This document shows, piece after piece, positions 23,998 to 36,375 of a stretch of DNA of 64,000 nt. A program made the position numbers and the translations under genes. Under the pieces are notes generated by a model. That model ran no database searches. It was not told the DNA's origin and saw only the letters and a list, made by a program, of their open reading frames with translations. Source of the DNA: Petrolisthes cinctipes (taxonomy: Eukaryota; Arthropoda; Malacostraca; Decapoda; Porcellanidae); NCBI GenBank assembly GCA_033782935.1, contig JAWQEG010001370.1, positions 1 to 64,000 on the forward strand. The letters are read 5' to 3'. Positions within the stretch are counted from its first letter, which is position 1. Every line of letters starts with the position of its first letter.

Positions 23998-24865
23998 GGT
24001 GGTTACCGTCACACCAGACATACAGATGAACACACACCCAGGGCCCTTTAACACAAGACCTGATTTATTTCTCGCTTCCTTCCCGCTTTCCCTTCATTGC
24101 ATATATCTTTCTTTCTTATTTTTTTATTATGTTCCATACATTTCCCTCCCTTTCTTGTACTATTGTTGGTAGGTGGTGTAGCCACCAAGTATAAGTTGTG
24201 CTGCTACCTAAAGAAGGCTCCTGTGTAAGGGCCACTGTCAGGGTTTCTCCACTACACTTCTCAGCTTCTGGAGCTAGTGTCTATAACTCTCTTTAAGAAG
24301 TGCTCAAGGAAGAGAGAGATGCGGTGAATAGTTTCTTATGATTTAATGTCAAAAAATAGTTAACAGTATATACAATTCTCTGTGTACTTGACGTTAACAA
24401 AGCTAAGAGTATTTGGTTATGGTATTAAATGTATAATACATATGTTGTATACATGAAATTTTGCAAGAGTATGCAGACAATGATATTACACAAAATGGCA
24501 AAGAGAATATGCTGAAAGAATTTGCATAGGCTATCTGCATGAAGGAATGTAATGGTAAATGAATCACAATACAGGGCTGGTAGATAATTAGAGAATGGTT
24601 ACACACTCAATCAAAGAAAATCGACCTATTTTATGGTACACTACACTATCGCACCAACAAAGAAAAGGGACAACAGTCATGCTGTGAGTGAGAGAATATG
24701 AGATGGGGAATAATAGATGAAAGTGTATGACAAAAAAAAACAAAAAAAAACAGAGATATGCAAACGACGATAAGCGGTAGGGTAATGAGAGATTAGTCTG
24801 GTCCAGGTGCAGTGGTCACCATATGATTTGTGCATCACCATGGAGGTAGTATAGCTCCATGTGCG

Positions 24866-24900
<35 letters not shown>

Positions 24901-25276
24901 AAAACACAAGTGTGTGTGGCTAAGTCATGATGCATATTGGAGTGACATTCACACTCCCATGTTGAACCTGTAGCTGTCCACAGTCTCCAATTAATTCCTT
25001 CAACAAACAATGCAACCAGAGAGAGGGGAGGGATTTCTTCCTTCATTCCCTACTTCCCTTCCCCTTTCTCACACACACGAAAACACTTGTCTTTCTTGGT
25101 CATACACTTTCATCCCCTTTTTCCCATCTCATAATCTCTCGCTCACAGTATGTCTTATGTCCCTTTTCCTTTCATGTTTTTATTATTAACTGAGTGAAAA
25201 TGTGAGGATAAAAAATTATGAGTGATGAGTTCACTTTGTTCGCTAGCCACTACGTCAACTCCCTAAGGGGCCATTA
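23995..25276. other. Intergenic DNA, no gene recognised
   Basis: Contains a short (AC)n at 24867-24898 and a small hairpin CATGGAGGTAGTATAGCTCCATG-like around 24839-24861, which shares its start with the hAT-like MITE at 25285. Frames of up to 76 codons show no family features. Confidence 0.5.
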
Positions 25277-25284
25277 CTTGAAAC

Positions 25285-25521
25285 CATGGAGGTAGAATAG
25301 GTGGAGGCGCCAGTAGGACCTGATTTGTGAAGCCACCAATCTGTCATTTCCGGCGCCTTCAAGATGGCACATACCTTTGTATGTCAGGTCAGAAGTCCAC
25401 TTTTACTGAAACATATCTTGGTGTCAGCCATATTGAAGGCGCCGAAAATGACAGTTCGGCGGCTTCATTTTACTCTCCTGGATTAGTGAGCCATGGCGAC
25501 TCCACCTATACTACCTCCATG
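25285..25521. mobile_element. 237-bp hAT-like MITE, 8-bp target duplication
   Basis: Terminal inverted repeats begin CATGGAGGTAG and extend about 100 bases with partial mismatches (GGTGGAG, GAAGCC, CTGTCATTT, CGGCGCCTTCAA in both arms). It is flanked by CTTGAAAC at 25277-25284 and 25522-25529, a perfect 8-bp duplication typical of hAT transposons. It is too short to code for anything. Confidence 0.8.
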
Positions 25522-25859
25522 CTTGAAACACACTCTACACTTCATCCTCTCCTTTTCACCACCTTACCCTTCCCTACTATTTTCTTTCTCTCTGATGGTA
25601 GAAATGAGTGGTAGATTGAAACATATGAAGAAAGGAAAGGGAAAGAAACGGGAACAAGAATGAGGAAAGAAAGAAAGATGAAAGGCTTGGAATAAGAAAG
25701 AAAAGAGAGGTTTAATTAATGAAGCCCTGGAGCTTCGACGGGTAGGAGCAAAAATGATAGACTTGTAGTCTATCATCCATGGGTAGGAGAGGGGAGAGAA
25801 AGAGGAATGTTACTAGGGAATGCAGGAAGAATCATTCCCTTAATAATTAATATATTATC

Positions 25860-26014
<155 letters not shown>

Positions 26015-26261
26015 AGGTATGGACAGAGAGTAGTCTCAGGTCACTACGATTGACAGATCTCAGGTGCGACGATGTCACATCTACATTTAGGGGCCGAGAG
26101 GGTGGAAAGGGAATTATGACCACGACTGAAAACTTATTGTACGAGGTTGGGGTTCGGATTGAACTCTGCGCCGAGAATTTCTAACCATGTGTTATTTTCA
26201 GATAGATTGGTGTGGTTGGATGAGGATGAAGGAAGACCATCCACGCCATCTCTCTCTCTCT

Positions 26262-26335
26262 ACTACACCTACGGTACCTCCTTGGTATGGGTCGTAAGAC
26301 CTTTCAAAGTGCTACTTGTCCTTGTAACTCCTTGT

Positions 26336-26336
<1 letters not shown>
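26262..26336 (+). mobile_element. Short 3' tail of a CR1-like LINE, same family as 27-31 kb
   Basis: About 75 bases resembling the 3' end of the minus-strand LINE but on the plus strand: GGTACCTCCTTGGTATGGGTCGT against GGTACCCTCTTTGTATGGATCGT, then both end CCTTGTAACTCCTTGTAA. A severely 5'-truncated insertion, tail to tail with the longer copy. Confidence 0.6.

Positions 26337-26395
<59 letters not shown>
26337..26395. repeat. (CT)n microsatellite
   Basis: Pure (CT)n directly after the LINE tail. Confidence 0.95.
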
Positions 26396-26862
<467 letters not shown>

Positions 26863-27180
26863 CGTGTGTACAACTAATAAACCTAACACCAATAAAAAAT
26901 AACTCAATAAAAACACTAATTACAATAACACTAAAAATAACTTCAATAACAACAATAATAACACTAACAGTACTATTAACATTTGTAATTATTATTATTA
27001 TTGTTAGTAGTAGTAGTAGTAGTAGTAGTAATAGTAATTACAAGGAGTTACAAGGAAAAGAAGTACCCTAGGGGACCTCACGATCCATACAAAGAGGGTA
27101 CCTGTGGGTTTAGTTGCGCAAGTAGGCGACTGTCCTCGAATGTGTCATGTGAAACCATCAAGGAACACTCGCACAACGGC

Positions 27181-29940
27181 TTAAACACCTAGACGGTGAT
27201 TTAAGACTTTGTCTAATCTGGACTTGAACTGATCCATAGAGTTGCTGTTGACTACATCAGCAGGAAGCGCGTTCCAAGTACCGCAGATGCTGTATGTAAA
27301 GAATTTACCACACAGATCACGGTTGTATCGCTTCAGTTCAAGTTTGTAGCCATGATTCCTGGTTGTGCCCTCACTGAGTTGGAAAATGTCCCTGTAGTCT
27401 ACATTGTCAAAGCCTCGTAGTATTTTAAACACTTCGATAAGCTGACCACACAGTCTCCGGGTTTCCAAAGAGAACAGGTCGAGTTCTACCAACCGATCTT
27501 TATAGCTCTTGTGTCTAAGAGAGGGTATAAGTTTGGTTGCCCTGGCTTGCACTCGTTCCAATCTCGCGATATCCTTTCGGAAAGGACTCCAAAACTGGAC
27601 TGCATACTCCAGGTGCGGTCGGACAAGGGAATTGTACAGACAAAGTACTATCTCCTTGTTCCGGTATCCAAACTGTCGCTTTATGTACCCTAACATCCTT
27701 TGGGCTTTCTTCTACGCCTCAATACACTGCTTTGAGAACTTGAGGTCGCTGGTGATAGTTACACTCAAGTCTTTCTCAGTATCAGTGCTTACGAGAGCAT
27801 TGCCCTTAAGGTTATACTCTGTTCAGGGGTTTATGTGGCCTATATGCATAACTTTGCATTTGTTCATGTTAAATGGCATTTGCCACGTGTCAGACCACTC
27901 CCCAATCTTCCTAAGATCTTCTTGTAAGCGGGTAGTATTTCCTTCTTTCGCGACATTCATACCAAGCTTAGTATCATCGGCGAATTTGGAAATCTTGGCA
28001 ACCATGTCACCATCCATGTCATTAACATAGATGATAAACAGTAATGGTCCCAGAACAGAACCTTGGGGAACACCGCTAGTAACGGGCACCCACTCTGAAG
28101 CCTGTCCATTCACTACCACCCGCTGCCATCTGTCACTTAGCCAGTTCTCTATCCAATTTGCCACATTTCTGTCTATGCCCAGTGCACGCACTTTCCGAAG
28201 GAGGCGGCAGTGGGGTACCTTATCAAAGGCTTTTTGAAAGTCTAAGTAGACAACATCGACCGCTTTATCCCGATCATGCTCACTGAAAACAAAATGGAAG
28301 AATTCCACCAGATTTGTGAGGCATGACCGGTGCTGCTGGAACCCATGCTGGGAACCCCTCAGTAGCAAATTTGATTCTAAGTGTGCTGTTATTTTGTCCA
28401 CCATGATACTCTCCATGAGTTTACAGACTATTGAGGTTAAACTGATGGGTCTGTAGTTTGACGGTTGGCTAGCATTTCCCTTCTTGAAGATAGGAGTCAC
28501 CTCTGCCTCACGCCAGTCTCTAGGAATGCATCCAGTCTGGATTACCCTGTTGAAGACCATGCACAGGTGTCGTGATACTTCACCATGCAATTCTTTCAAC
28601 ACTCTAGGTAAGAACCCATGCGGACCGGGGGACTTGTTTGCTTTTAATTCGATTGTAATTTCTCTCGATTTCTTCTTGGGTGAAGACCATTGACTCCAAC
28701 TTCTCACTGAAGGAGTCCAAAGGTTCGGGAATGGGACCACTCTCCTCACAGAACACTGAAGAGAAGTATTCATTTAAGAGGTTAGTATTTTCTGCATCAG
28801 AGTGCATCAATGCTCCATCCTCATTCACCAAGGGACCGATCCTGCGTCGGATTGGTTTACGGCCATTCACATAACTGAAAAACACCTTGGGGTTCTCTTT
28901 GCAGAGTCTAGCCACACGGACCTCCTCAGCACGCTTAGCTGCCCTTATTTTGAACTTCACGTTTTGATTCAGTCTTCTATGACCGTCAAAGTCCCCAGAT
29001 GTCTTCGCTCAATGATACGCAGTTCTCCTCTCCCTTAGTAGGTTATGGATTTCCCGATTAAACCACTTAGGTTGAATGAACTTCTAACCTGTTCCCTTCA
29101 GAGGAATAAAGCGCGACTGAAGTTCCATGAAAGAAGACAAGAATGACCTCCACAGATCATCAGCACTCTCTCCCTCCTCTAGTTCCATTTCAGCAACGCT
29201 TTCACGAAGACCTGCAAAGTTCGCTTTCCCTATGTCTAACCTTCTATGCACCGGGGTCACGGTCTCCATATTAGGGACCTTAACTGAAAATCTTATAAGC
29301 TTGTGGTCGCTTCCGCCTATTTCTTCGTTTACAGAGAGGTCTTGAATGATGTCATCCTCGGAGGTGAGGACCAAGTCGAGTATATTAGCACCTCTTGTTG
29401 GCTCCCTTACCCATTGAGTGAGGAATTCATCATTTACAAACTCCAAGAGTGGTGTGTTCTCGGCAGAGGGCTCTCTGGTTTCCCAGTCAACATGTGTGTT
29501 GAAGTCCCCCATAAGGATGCACACCCTGCCGTCCACTAGTTCACCCAGCAACTGGTATAGGTCCCTGTCCATCTCATTGAGTTGTCCAGGGGGTCTATAA
29601 AGCAGCAGGGTTCTGTATTTTGCAGTGCCTATTTCTAGGTCAACTCCAAGGAGCTCGTGATTCGATGTGATGTTGCAGGTCATCGATTTGATAGAGTTCT
29701 TTAAATACAACAGCACACCACCACCCTCTCTGTCCTCTCTATCTTTGTGGAAGAGTTGGTAGCCTGGAATCACGAATTCCCCTTCAAGATCTCTGTCTGA
29801 GGTTCTCAACCATGACTCCGTTATGGCCACCATCTCAAGTTCCTCTGTCGCAACGAGGGCCCGCAGTTCCAAAAACTTGTTTCGGATGGACCTGGCGTTG
29901 AACAATAGAACCTTCAGGGAACCCCCAACTGCAGGGCTCC
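27181..29940 (-). pseudogene. LINE ORF2: endonuclease + reverse transcriptase, degraded
   Basis: Reading 5' to 3' on the minus strand, the endonuclease starts LLFNARSIRNKF and contains ITESWL, MGDFNTHVDW and GGSDHKLI (29905-29087). The reverse transcriptase (28773-27826) contains VTPIFKKGN, VVYLDFQKAFDKVPH, SGVPQGSVLGPLLF and the FADDTK active-site box. The C-terminal domain (27696-27184) contains LVRPHLEYAVQFWSP. Breaks are TAG at 29084-29086, TGA at 29009-29011, a frameshift near 28665 that looks like loss of one GA from a GAGAGA run, TGA at 27823-27825 and TAG at 27712-27714. Upstream of the endonuclease the frame is open across the end of ORF1 but shows no ATG there, so normal translation would need reinitiation or recoding. 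The copy is dead for retrotransposition. Confidence 0.9.
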
Positions 29941-31227
29941 CTATACTCTTCCGTTTCCCGGTTTGGTAATTGTCTTGGTAGTGCTGGGGATATCCTTCTT
30001 CAGGATCTCAGCAAATGTCTTCTCTGGGGTCACTCTAGCATAGCGACGAGGGATCTCCTCCACGCTAAGTCGAGTGCTCCTGAGACATCGTCGGACGGTG
30101 TCTTCCATTAATTTGGAAAGCACTTCTTTCCCCTTTGGTGAGAGATTTGTGCCATCCCTCTGGTAGAGGTCGTCTCTACCAAAGAGTGAGGTGTAGGGGT
30201 CCACAACGAACACCCCCTCGGCTGTACACAAATCAGCCAGGCGCTGATTTACTGCAATGTTCTTTGACAGAGCAGTCCCTAAAGGGCCTCTACTTGGGAG
30301 CATGCCAACAACTACCCTTCTGCGGGTTTTTAACCCACAGTCATCTACTGCACCGAGCACATCCGAGAGGACTCCTTCGGTCATGCCTACTCTACCATTT
30401 CTCAGGTAGATGTCATTACCACTCACCATGAGTGCAATGACAGCAGATCTGGATGTTTGGATCCTCTCAGCTTCCTTTCGGAGGTCAGCATTGCCACAAC
30501 CTGGTAAACAATTCACCTTCACAGAAGTGTGAAGGCGATCTGCAATTAGGGGTTGCAGCCCTCGTGCCTGGGAATCACCTATAATGTGTATATCCACAGG
30601 CCTCTCCTTGGTAGGAGCACGAGATGCCTTGTGAGGATCTCGAGATCGTTTTGAATTCCTGCCGGGCTCGTCACTTCCTCCAGGTTGCTTCTTCGTCTTC
30701 TTTTCCTTCTTCATTTTCTTTTCCTTCTTATTTGATTCCTCACTTTCCTCTAATCCCTCCTCAACTGTCTTCTTGGGTTTTTCTCCCTTCTCCATATTCC
30801 CCTCCTCTTTTCCAGCACACTTTTCTGCAGTCTCTTTTCCATTTCGCTTTTCTGCAGTCTCTTTTCCCTCTTCATTGTTGTTGTTCTTCTTCTTGTTGTT
30901 CTTCTTCTTGTTCTTCTTCTTCTTGTTCTTCTTCATCTTGTTCTTTACCGCCATGGTGGAGCTCTCCGGTGAAGAAGCTCCTTGGACTGCCTTGTCTCTC
31001 ACATGGTAGTCACACCTCTGTGAGTCCATTCGGAGAACTTCCTCCTTTAGGGAGTTGTTCTCCTTCGTGAGCAGTGAGATGTGCTTCATCAACCTCTCCT
31101 CGAGTTTGCAAAAGTCGCAGACACTCGAGGAGTCTAGGTCGCTCGCACTCCTCCCGCTGAAGTCCTCACACCAGCGGTATACCTTGCATGTAGTACATGT
31201 AAATTTTCTTGCTGATGGACCAGTCAT
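29941..31227 (-). CDS. LINE ORF1 protein: Cys-rich finger, coiled coil, Lys-rich linker, SGNH esterase-like
   Basis: A 428-residue uninterrupted frame starting at an ATG (31225-31227). Residues 11-40 form a PHD-like cysteine cluster (CTTC at 11-14, C20, CDFC at 37-40). Residues 41-70 look like a short coiled coil. Residues 95-210 are an extremely Lys/Asn/Glu-rich low-complexity linker, likely to bind RNA or disordered. Residues 212-385 resemble an SGNH/GDSL hydrolase: GDSQ at 217-220 supplies the nucleophile block and VSGND at 268-272 the third block, but the last block reads DGTN at 358-361 where Asp-X-X-His is usual. ORF1 proteins with esterase domains are known in CR1 and L2 LINEs and bind element RNA. 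It remains open although ORF2 is broken. Confidence 0.85.
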   Translation of the reverse strand: MTGPSARKFTCTTCKVYRWCEDFSGRSASDLDSSSVCDFCKLEERLMKHISLLTKENNSLKEEVLRMDSQRCDYHVRDKAVQGASSPESSTMAVKNKMKKNKKKKNKKKNNKKKNNNNEEGKETAEKRNGKETAEKCAGKEEGNMEKGEKPKKTVEEGLEESEESNKKEKKMKKEKKTKKQPGGSDEPGRNSKRSRDPHKASRAPTKERPVDIHIIGDSQARGLQPLIADRLHTSVKVNCLPGCGNADLRKEAERIQTSRSAVIALMVSGNDIYLRNGRVGMTEGVLSDVLGAVDDCGLKTRRRVVVGMLPSRGPLGTALSKNIAVNQRLADLCTAEGVFVVDPYTSLFGRDDLYQRDGTNLSPKGKEVLSKLMEDTVRRCLRSTRLSVEEIPRRYARVTPEKTFAEILKKDIPSTTKTITKPGNGRV

Positions 31228-31870
31228 CTCTCTCTAATTCAATTTAAGACCAACAATACAAAAGAAAATGTAATGTGATTTGGTCTCGCATAAGTCTCAT
31301 CCGCCTACTTCCAGAAGGTTTTCGGTCGTTCGGCCAACAGAAACCCTTATGAGCCAAGCACACCAACCCTAAGGTCTCCCCTGGGCCGGACGGCCCCAAT
31401 CGTGCTGCAGCTCCCAACTGAGCAGCACAAGAGTCCTAAGTAAATGGGACTCTGATTTTTCGACAGGGGTGCTTGAAGTGTAACCGTCGTCCTACTAATC
31501 CCTACTAATCCTCCATCCGCGGCCAAACTTAAAGCAAATAGTAAAACTAAATGCCCATGACTTAATCCGAGATCTTTTACTCGCCTGGCAGCCAGCGAGG
31601 CACGAAAGCTCTCTCACCAAAGATCAGTCGAGCCTTTAGGCACATAAGAACGGTCACAGGGAGCTGGTCAGGCTTATTAATCTAAGAGAATACCTACGGG
31701 GGTCCTGAGGCATCTCCATTACTCGTAACCCACACGCCTGAGATCCCTTCAATCTCAGCCCTTTCGAAACCTGTGAGCGTTAAAAGGCGTTGTTTTAAGA
31801 GGTTCCAAAGACTCCCTTCTCACACGGCATAAGGTAGCTGGTGAGGTCCTTAACAATAAAAGCTTATATC

Positions 31871-32144
31871 GAAAGTGATGGATTTTTTTTTTGTTTTTTT
31901 TTGTTAGGACAGTTGAAGAGCAGTTGTGAAACTTAATATTAACAGAACCGAAAAAGACTAGTAAGGGGATGCTAGGAGATACACCAAGAAGGGAAATGTG
32001 AAGATTTGACAACTCTTAGTCAGAATCCTAATAACGCTACCTTTCTGGCATGGGTAACCCTACTGGACTAAATGTCCCCCAGCATAGCTAGCAAAATTCA
32101 AACAGATCACACAAGCTCTCTCACCGACTACTACTAATAGTAGT
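31871..32144. other. Intergenic stretch, nothing recognised
   Basis: Short T-runs at about 31884-31904 and unique AT-rich DNA. A six-copy TAG/AGT triplet run lies at 32133-32148, immediately before the TATATGTG array. Confidence 0.5.
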
Positions 32145-32870
32145 AGTATGTGTGTTATATATGTGTGTGTTATATATGTGTGTTATATATGTGTTTTATA
32201 TGTGTGTTATATATATGTGTGTTATATATGTGTGTGTTATATATGTGTGTGTTATATATGTGTGTGTTATATATATGTGTGTGTTATATATATGTGTGTG
32301 TTATATATATGTGTGTGTTATATATATGTGTGATATATATATATATATATGTGTGTTATTTATATGTGTGTTATATATATGTGTGTGTTATATACGTGTG
32401 TTATATATGTGTGTTATATATGTGTGTTATATATATGTGTGGTATATATATGTGTGGTATATATATGTGTGTTATATATATGTGCGTTATATATATGTGT
32501 GTGTTATATATATGTGTGTGTTATATATATGTGTGTGTTATATATATATGTGTGTGTTATATATATGTGTGTGTTATATATATATGTGTGTGTTATATAT
32601 ATGTGTGATATATATAATATATATGTGTGTGTTATATATATATGTGTGTTATATATATGTGTGTGTTATATATATGTGTGTGTTATATATATGTGTGTGT
32701 TATATATATGTGTGTTATATATATGTGTGGTATATATATGTGTGGTATATATATGTGTGTTATATTTGTGTGTTATAAATGTGTGTTATATATATGTGTG
32801 TTATATATATGTGTGTTATATATTTGTGTTATATATATATATATGTGTTATATATGTGTATTTTCTTTTC
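32145..32870. repeat. (TATATATGTGTGTGT)n low-complexity array
   Basis: About 45 imperfect units of GTGTGTTATATATAT. All three plus frames stay open as Tyr-Ile-Cys-Val repeats, which is an artefact of the repeat. Confidence 0.96.
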
Positions 32871-32979
32871 TTTATTATTTCTAGGATGGACTGGGACTCT
32901 TGTTGTTGTTGTGAAGTGCTGTAATGAAGTGTTGGTTTGTATGTATGTGTGTTTTTTATTCATATGTGTCATACTAGAT

Positions 32980-33086
32980 GGTGACACACACACACACATA
33001 CACAGACAGACAGATACACACACAGACACAGACAGACAGACACACACACACACACAGACAGACAGACACACACACACACACACACA
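32980..33086. repeat. (AC)n/(ACAG)n microsatellite flanking a LINE
   Basis: Mixed AC and CAGA tandem repeats ending just before the LINE at 33,087. The same repeat types resume at 36,410 beyond the LINE tail, so the LINE sits inside one microsatellite. Confidence 0.93.
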
Positions 33087-36000
33087 TCCTTCCGAGGTCA
33101 CCGAGGTCGGACGTGTAAAACGGCGCTCGTCTGGGCAGCCAGGGTCAGCTTGTTGACCCCTCACCCCTCATCTACCTTCATCTACCAAGTGCCGCACACT
33201 AAGAAGAATACCAAGCAATCAAAATGAGGCCCAACAATCTGTCAACCAACCAACACACTGACTTGAAGATAATCCGTTACTCCCTGCCAGCACTATACTC
33301 TCTCAAACGAGGAGCTGGCTACCCACCACCTGCCGTAATAGGTCACCTGAAAGCTATTGGCCTATTTCACAACAGAAGTCGCAGACAGGGAAAAAACCGA
33401 CAGAAAAAGATTCGTGTAATCAGCAGTACAAAAAAGAGGAAAATGCCTAGTGTTGTGAAAGTGATAGAAGTGATAGAAGTTCCCCGCCTGTGGTATGACC
33501 TCCCCTCTGTGTTCCTATCTAACGTGACCTCATTATGTAACAAATTCGACGAACTGGTGAATACAGTGAACACGATCAGAGCTGATGTAGTTTGTGTTAC
33601 AGAAGCCTGGCAAGTTATACCAGAGTTGTGTGGCATTGTAAATTACGACCTATTCCACTGTCTTAGAACAGAAAAACGAGGAGGTGGACTTGTGATGTTT
33701 GCACACAACAAATACAAAGCCGAGCGCCTGAACGTTGAAACCCCGAGGGAACTTGAGGTCATGTGGGTAAGATTAACACCTCCATGTCACCCTCGCCACA
33801 CTGCCTCCATCATTTGTGGTTTGGTGTATCATCCCCCACGTGCACCCACCCATGCCCTGCTCGTCGACCACATCATCAACACCTGTGACACCCTACGAGC
33901 AAGATATCAATCTTCCAAAATGGTTATATGTGGTGACTTCAACCAACTAGATACCAGAGAAATAGAAGATCAACTGAACATCACCCAGATTGTTAACTTT
34001 CCCACCCACGAACAAAACACCCTAGACCTCATTATCACTGACCTGACAGACCAGTACCTACCACCTCAACCACTTCCACCGGTGGGAAGAAGCAACCATC
34101 TCTCTGTGTTTTGGGCCCCTGCCACTACCACCTCCCACCACCAAGATAACCATATCACCAAGATATGTAGACCGACACCAGACTCTGCTATCAGACAGTT
34201 TGGACAGTGGCTGATACAGTACCCGTGGACTGAGGTACTAACTGTTAGTGACGTTGACAGGAAGTGGGAGAATTATCAAACTACCATCACTCAGGCCTAC
34301 TACCACTTCTTTCCTACTAAGGAGGTTAGGAATCACCCTGCTGACCTACCATGGATAACACCACGGATTAAGAGGCTGATGGAGCAGCGCAACAAGGCGT
34401 TCTACGATGACAGGAGGAGGTATAACACGCTACGCAACAAGGTCATCAGAGAAATTAAAGCTGCCAAAAAGTTGTACTACCCAACAAAAATTCACCACCT
34501 GAAACAAACCAACATCAGTCAGTGGTACAACAAATTGAAGGACCTGTGTGGGATGGGGAAAAAGTCACCTTCTATTCCCTGTGTTGACGGACATACCAGC
34601 CAGGAAGCAGCTAATCTCATCAATGACCATTTCGCCAGGATCTGTCAAACCCTGCCCAGACTGGACTCAGCCCAATTACCAGCCTACCTACCCTCCATCC
34701 CTCCCCCACGCGTTAATGAGCACGAGGTCTACTATAAGCTCTTAAGCTTTAAGCTCAAACGCTTCACTACCCCTATTGACCTTCCCGTTAAATTGTACCG
34801 TGAGTTTGCTGTTGAGCTTGCAAAACCCCTTTGTTCAATAATTAATGCATCACTTAGTCAGAGTAAATGCCCACAGGATTGGAAGACAGCTTATGTCACT
34901 CCAATACCAAAAGTTTCAAAACCCCAGTCACTTGATCAATTAAGACCCATTGCAATAACCCCCCTCCCAAGCCTGTTATGTGAAAGCTTTGTGTTCGACT
35001 GGGTTTCAGCCAACATCTCAAATGTAATTGACCCCCAACAATTTGGAAATATGAAGTCATCATCAACCACACATTGTCTCATAAGCCTGCTAGACTTTAT
35101 ATACAGTAACCTAGAAAAAAGAAAGACCTCAGTTGCCCTTGCATTCATAGATTTCAGAAAGGCTTTTGATTTAGTAGACCATAACGTAATACTAAGGAAA
35201 GCTCTTGACATCGGAGTGGAGCCCAGTCTAGTGGCATGGCTGGCAAACTTCCTGTGTGACAGACGTCAGGCAGTGCGTCACCAGGGTGCAGTATCCGAAC
35301 ACCAACATCTCTCGTGTGGTGTGCCCCAGGGGACTAGGATGGGACCTTTGTGTTTCCTCATCCTAATCAATGACGCCCTAACCGATACAATCTTTCGCTG
35401 GAAATATGTGGATGATTCAACCGTTGGGACAGTCATTAACAACTTGTCTCCTGACTACCACCTCTTGCAACAACACCTGACCAACCTCCAAACGTGGACC
35501 AACAACAACAACGTCTCCATCAACCACGGCAAGACAGTAGTGATGCAATTTCACACGGCTACCACACCACCACCACCACCAGTGATAACACTAGGACAGC
35601 ACCAAGTACAAGTAGTGGACACCACCAAGTTATTAGGTGTCATGCTGGATGAAAAACTGAACTGGAAATGTCACATCAGCACCATCATCCAGTCAGCAAC
35701 ATACCGCCTGTATCTACTAAGGCGGCTGAAGTCCCTAGGCACACCACAAAAGGAGTTAGTAGCAATCTACAACACCTTCATCATCCCCAAGCTGACATAC
35801 GCCTCCCCCGCCTGGTCTTCATCCATCAACCAAACACAGAGGCAGCAGCTGGAGAGGGTACAAAAGAGGGCATGTCGAGTCATTCTGGGAACGGCATACT
35901 ACACTTACCAACAAGCCCTGGATACCCTCAGATTACCACCTCTTGTCACCAGACACCAGCAGCTCCTCTGGGACTTTAGCAAACAGTTGCTAATCCACCC

Positions 36001-36375
36001 ACGCCATAGAGACCTCCTCCCACCCACCATTCCCAAACCCCGCCACGTCCGTCACTATAACTTACTTAAACCCATCAGAGCTAGGACAGATAGATATAAA
36101 AATAGCCCAATCCCCACAATAGTCTCCTTGATAAACCAAAGGCACATTTAAATTTAAATATAAGTACTATATATAATATATGTCCATGTGTGAGTGAATA
36201 TGCGTGATTGTAAATTGTGTACGTCTGTGTGTGAATGAATATTATGTGTGTATGTGTGAGAATGTATTTGTGTATGTATGTTCATTCATCTATATGTACC
36301 TATAAGTATCACCCATTTCCATTACCATTTTATAATGTATATTTTCAGCCCTTGGCTGCATGTATCAAATAAACC

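Larger units (their letters stand above)
27002..31870 (-). mobile_element. CR1-like LINE, minus strand, ORF1 intact and ORF2 broken
   Basis: On the minus strand the order is a 5' untranslated region (roughly 31870 to 31228), ORF1 (31227-29941), ORF2 pieces (about 29940-27181) and a 3' UTR ending CCTTGTAACTCCTTGTAATT followed by a (TAC)n-type tail at 27002-27040. ORF1 carries a cysteine-rich finger and an SGNH domain, as in CR1-group LINEs. ORF2 has four nonsense codons and one frameshift. The 5' boundary is uncertain because the sequence beyond 31,860 is unique T-rich DNA with no visible target duplication. Confidence 0.8.

Noticed and set aside
27509..28237. Plus-strand frames of up to 173 codons opposite the LINE reverse transcriptase
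   Set aside because: Shadows of the minus-strand ORF2, which has clear family motifs.
30624..31070. 148-codon plus-strand Ser/Phe/Cys-rich frame
   Set aside because: Antisense of the Lys-rich linker of LINE ORF1.
32148..32924. 200-codon Tyr/Ile/Cys/Val frames
   Set aside because: All three frames of the TATATGTG array are open, as expected for the repeat.
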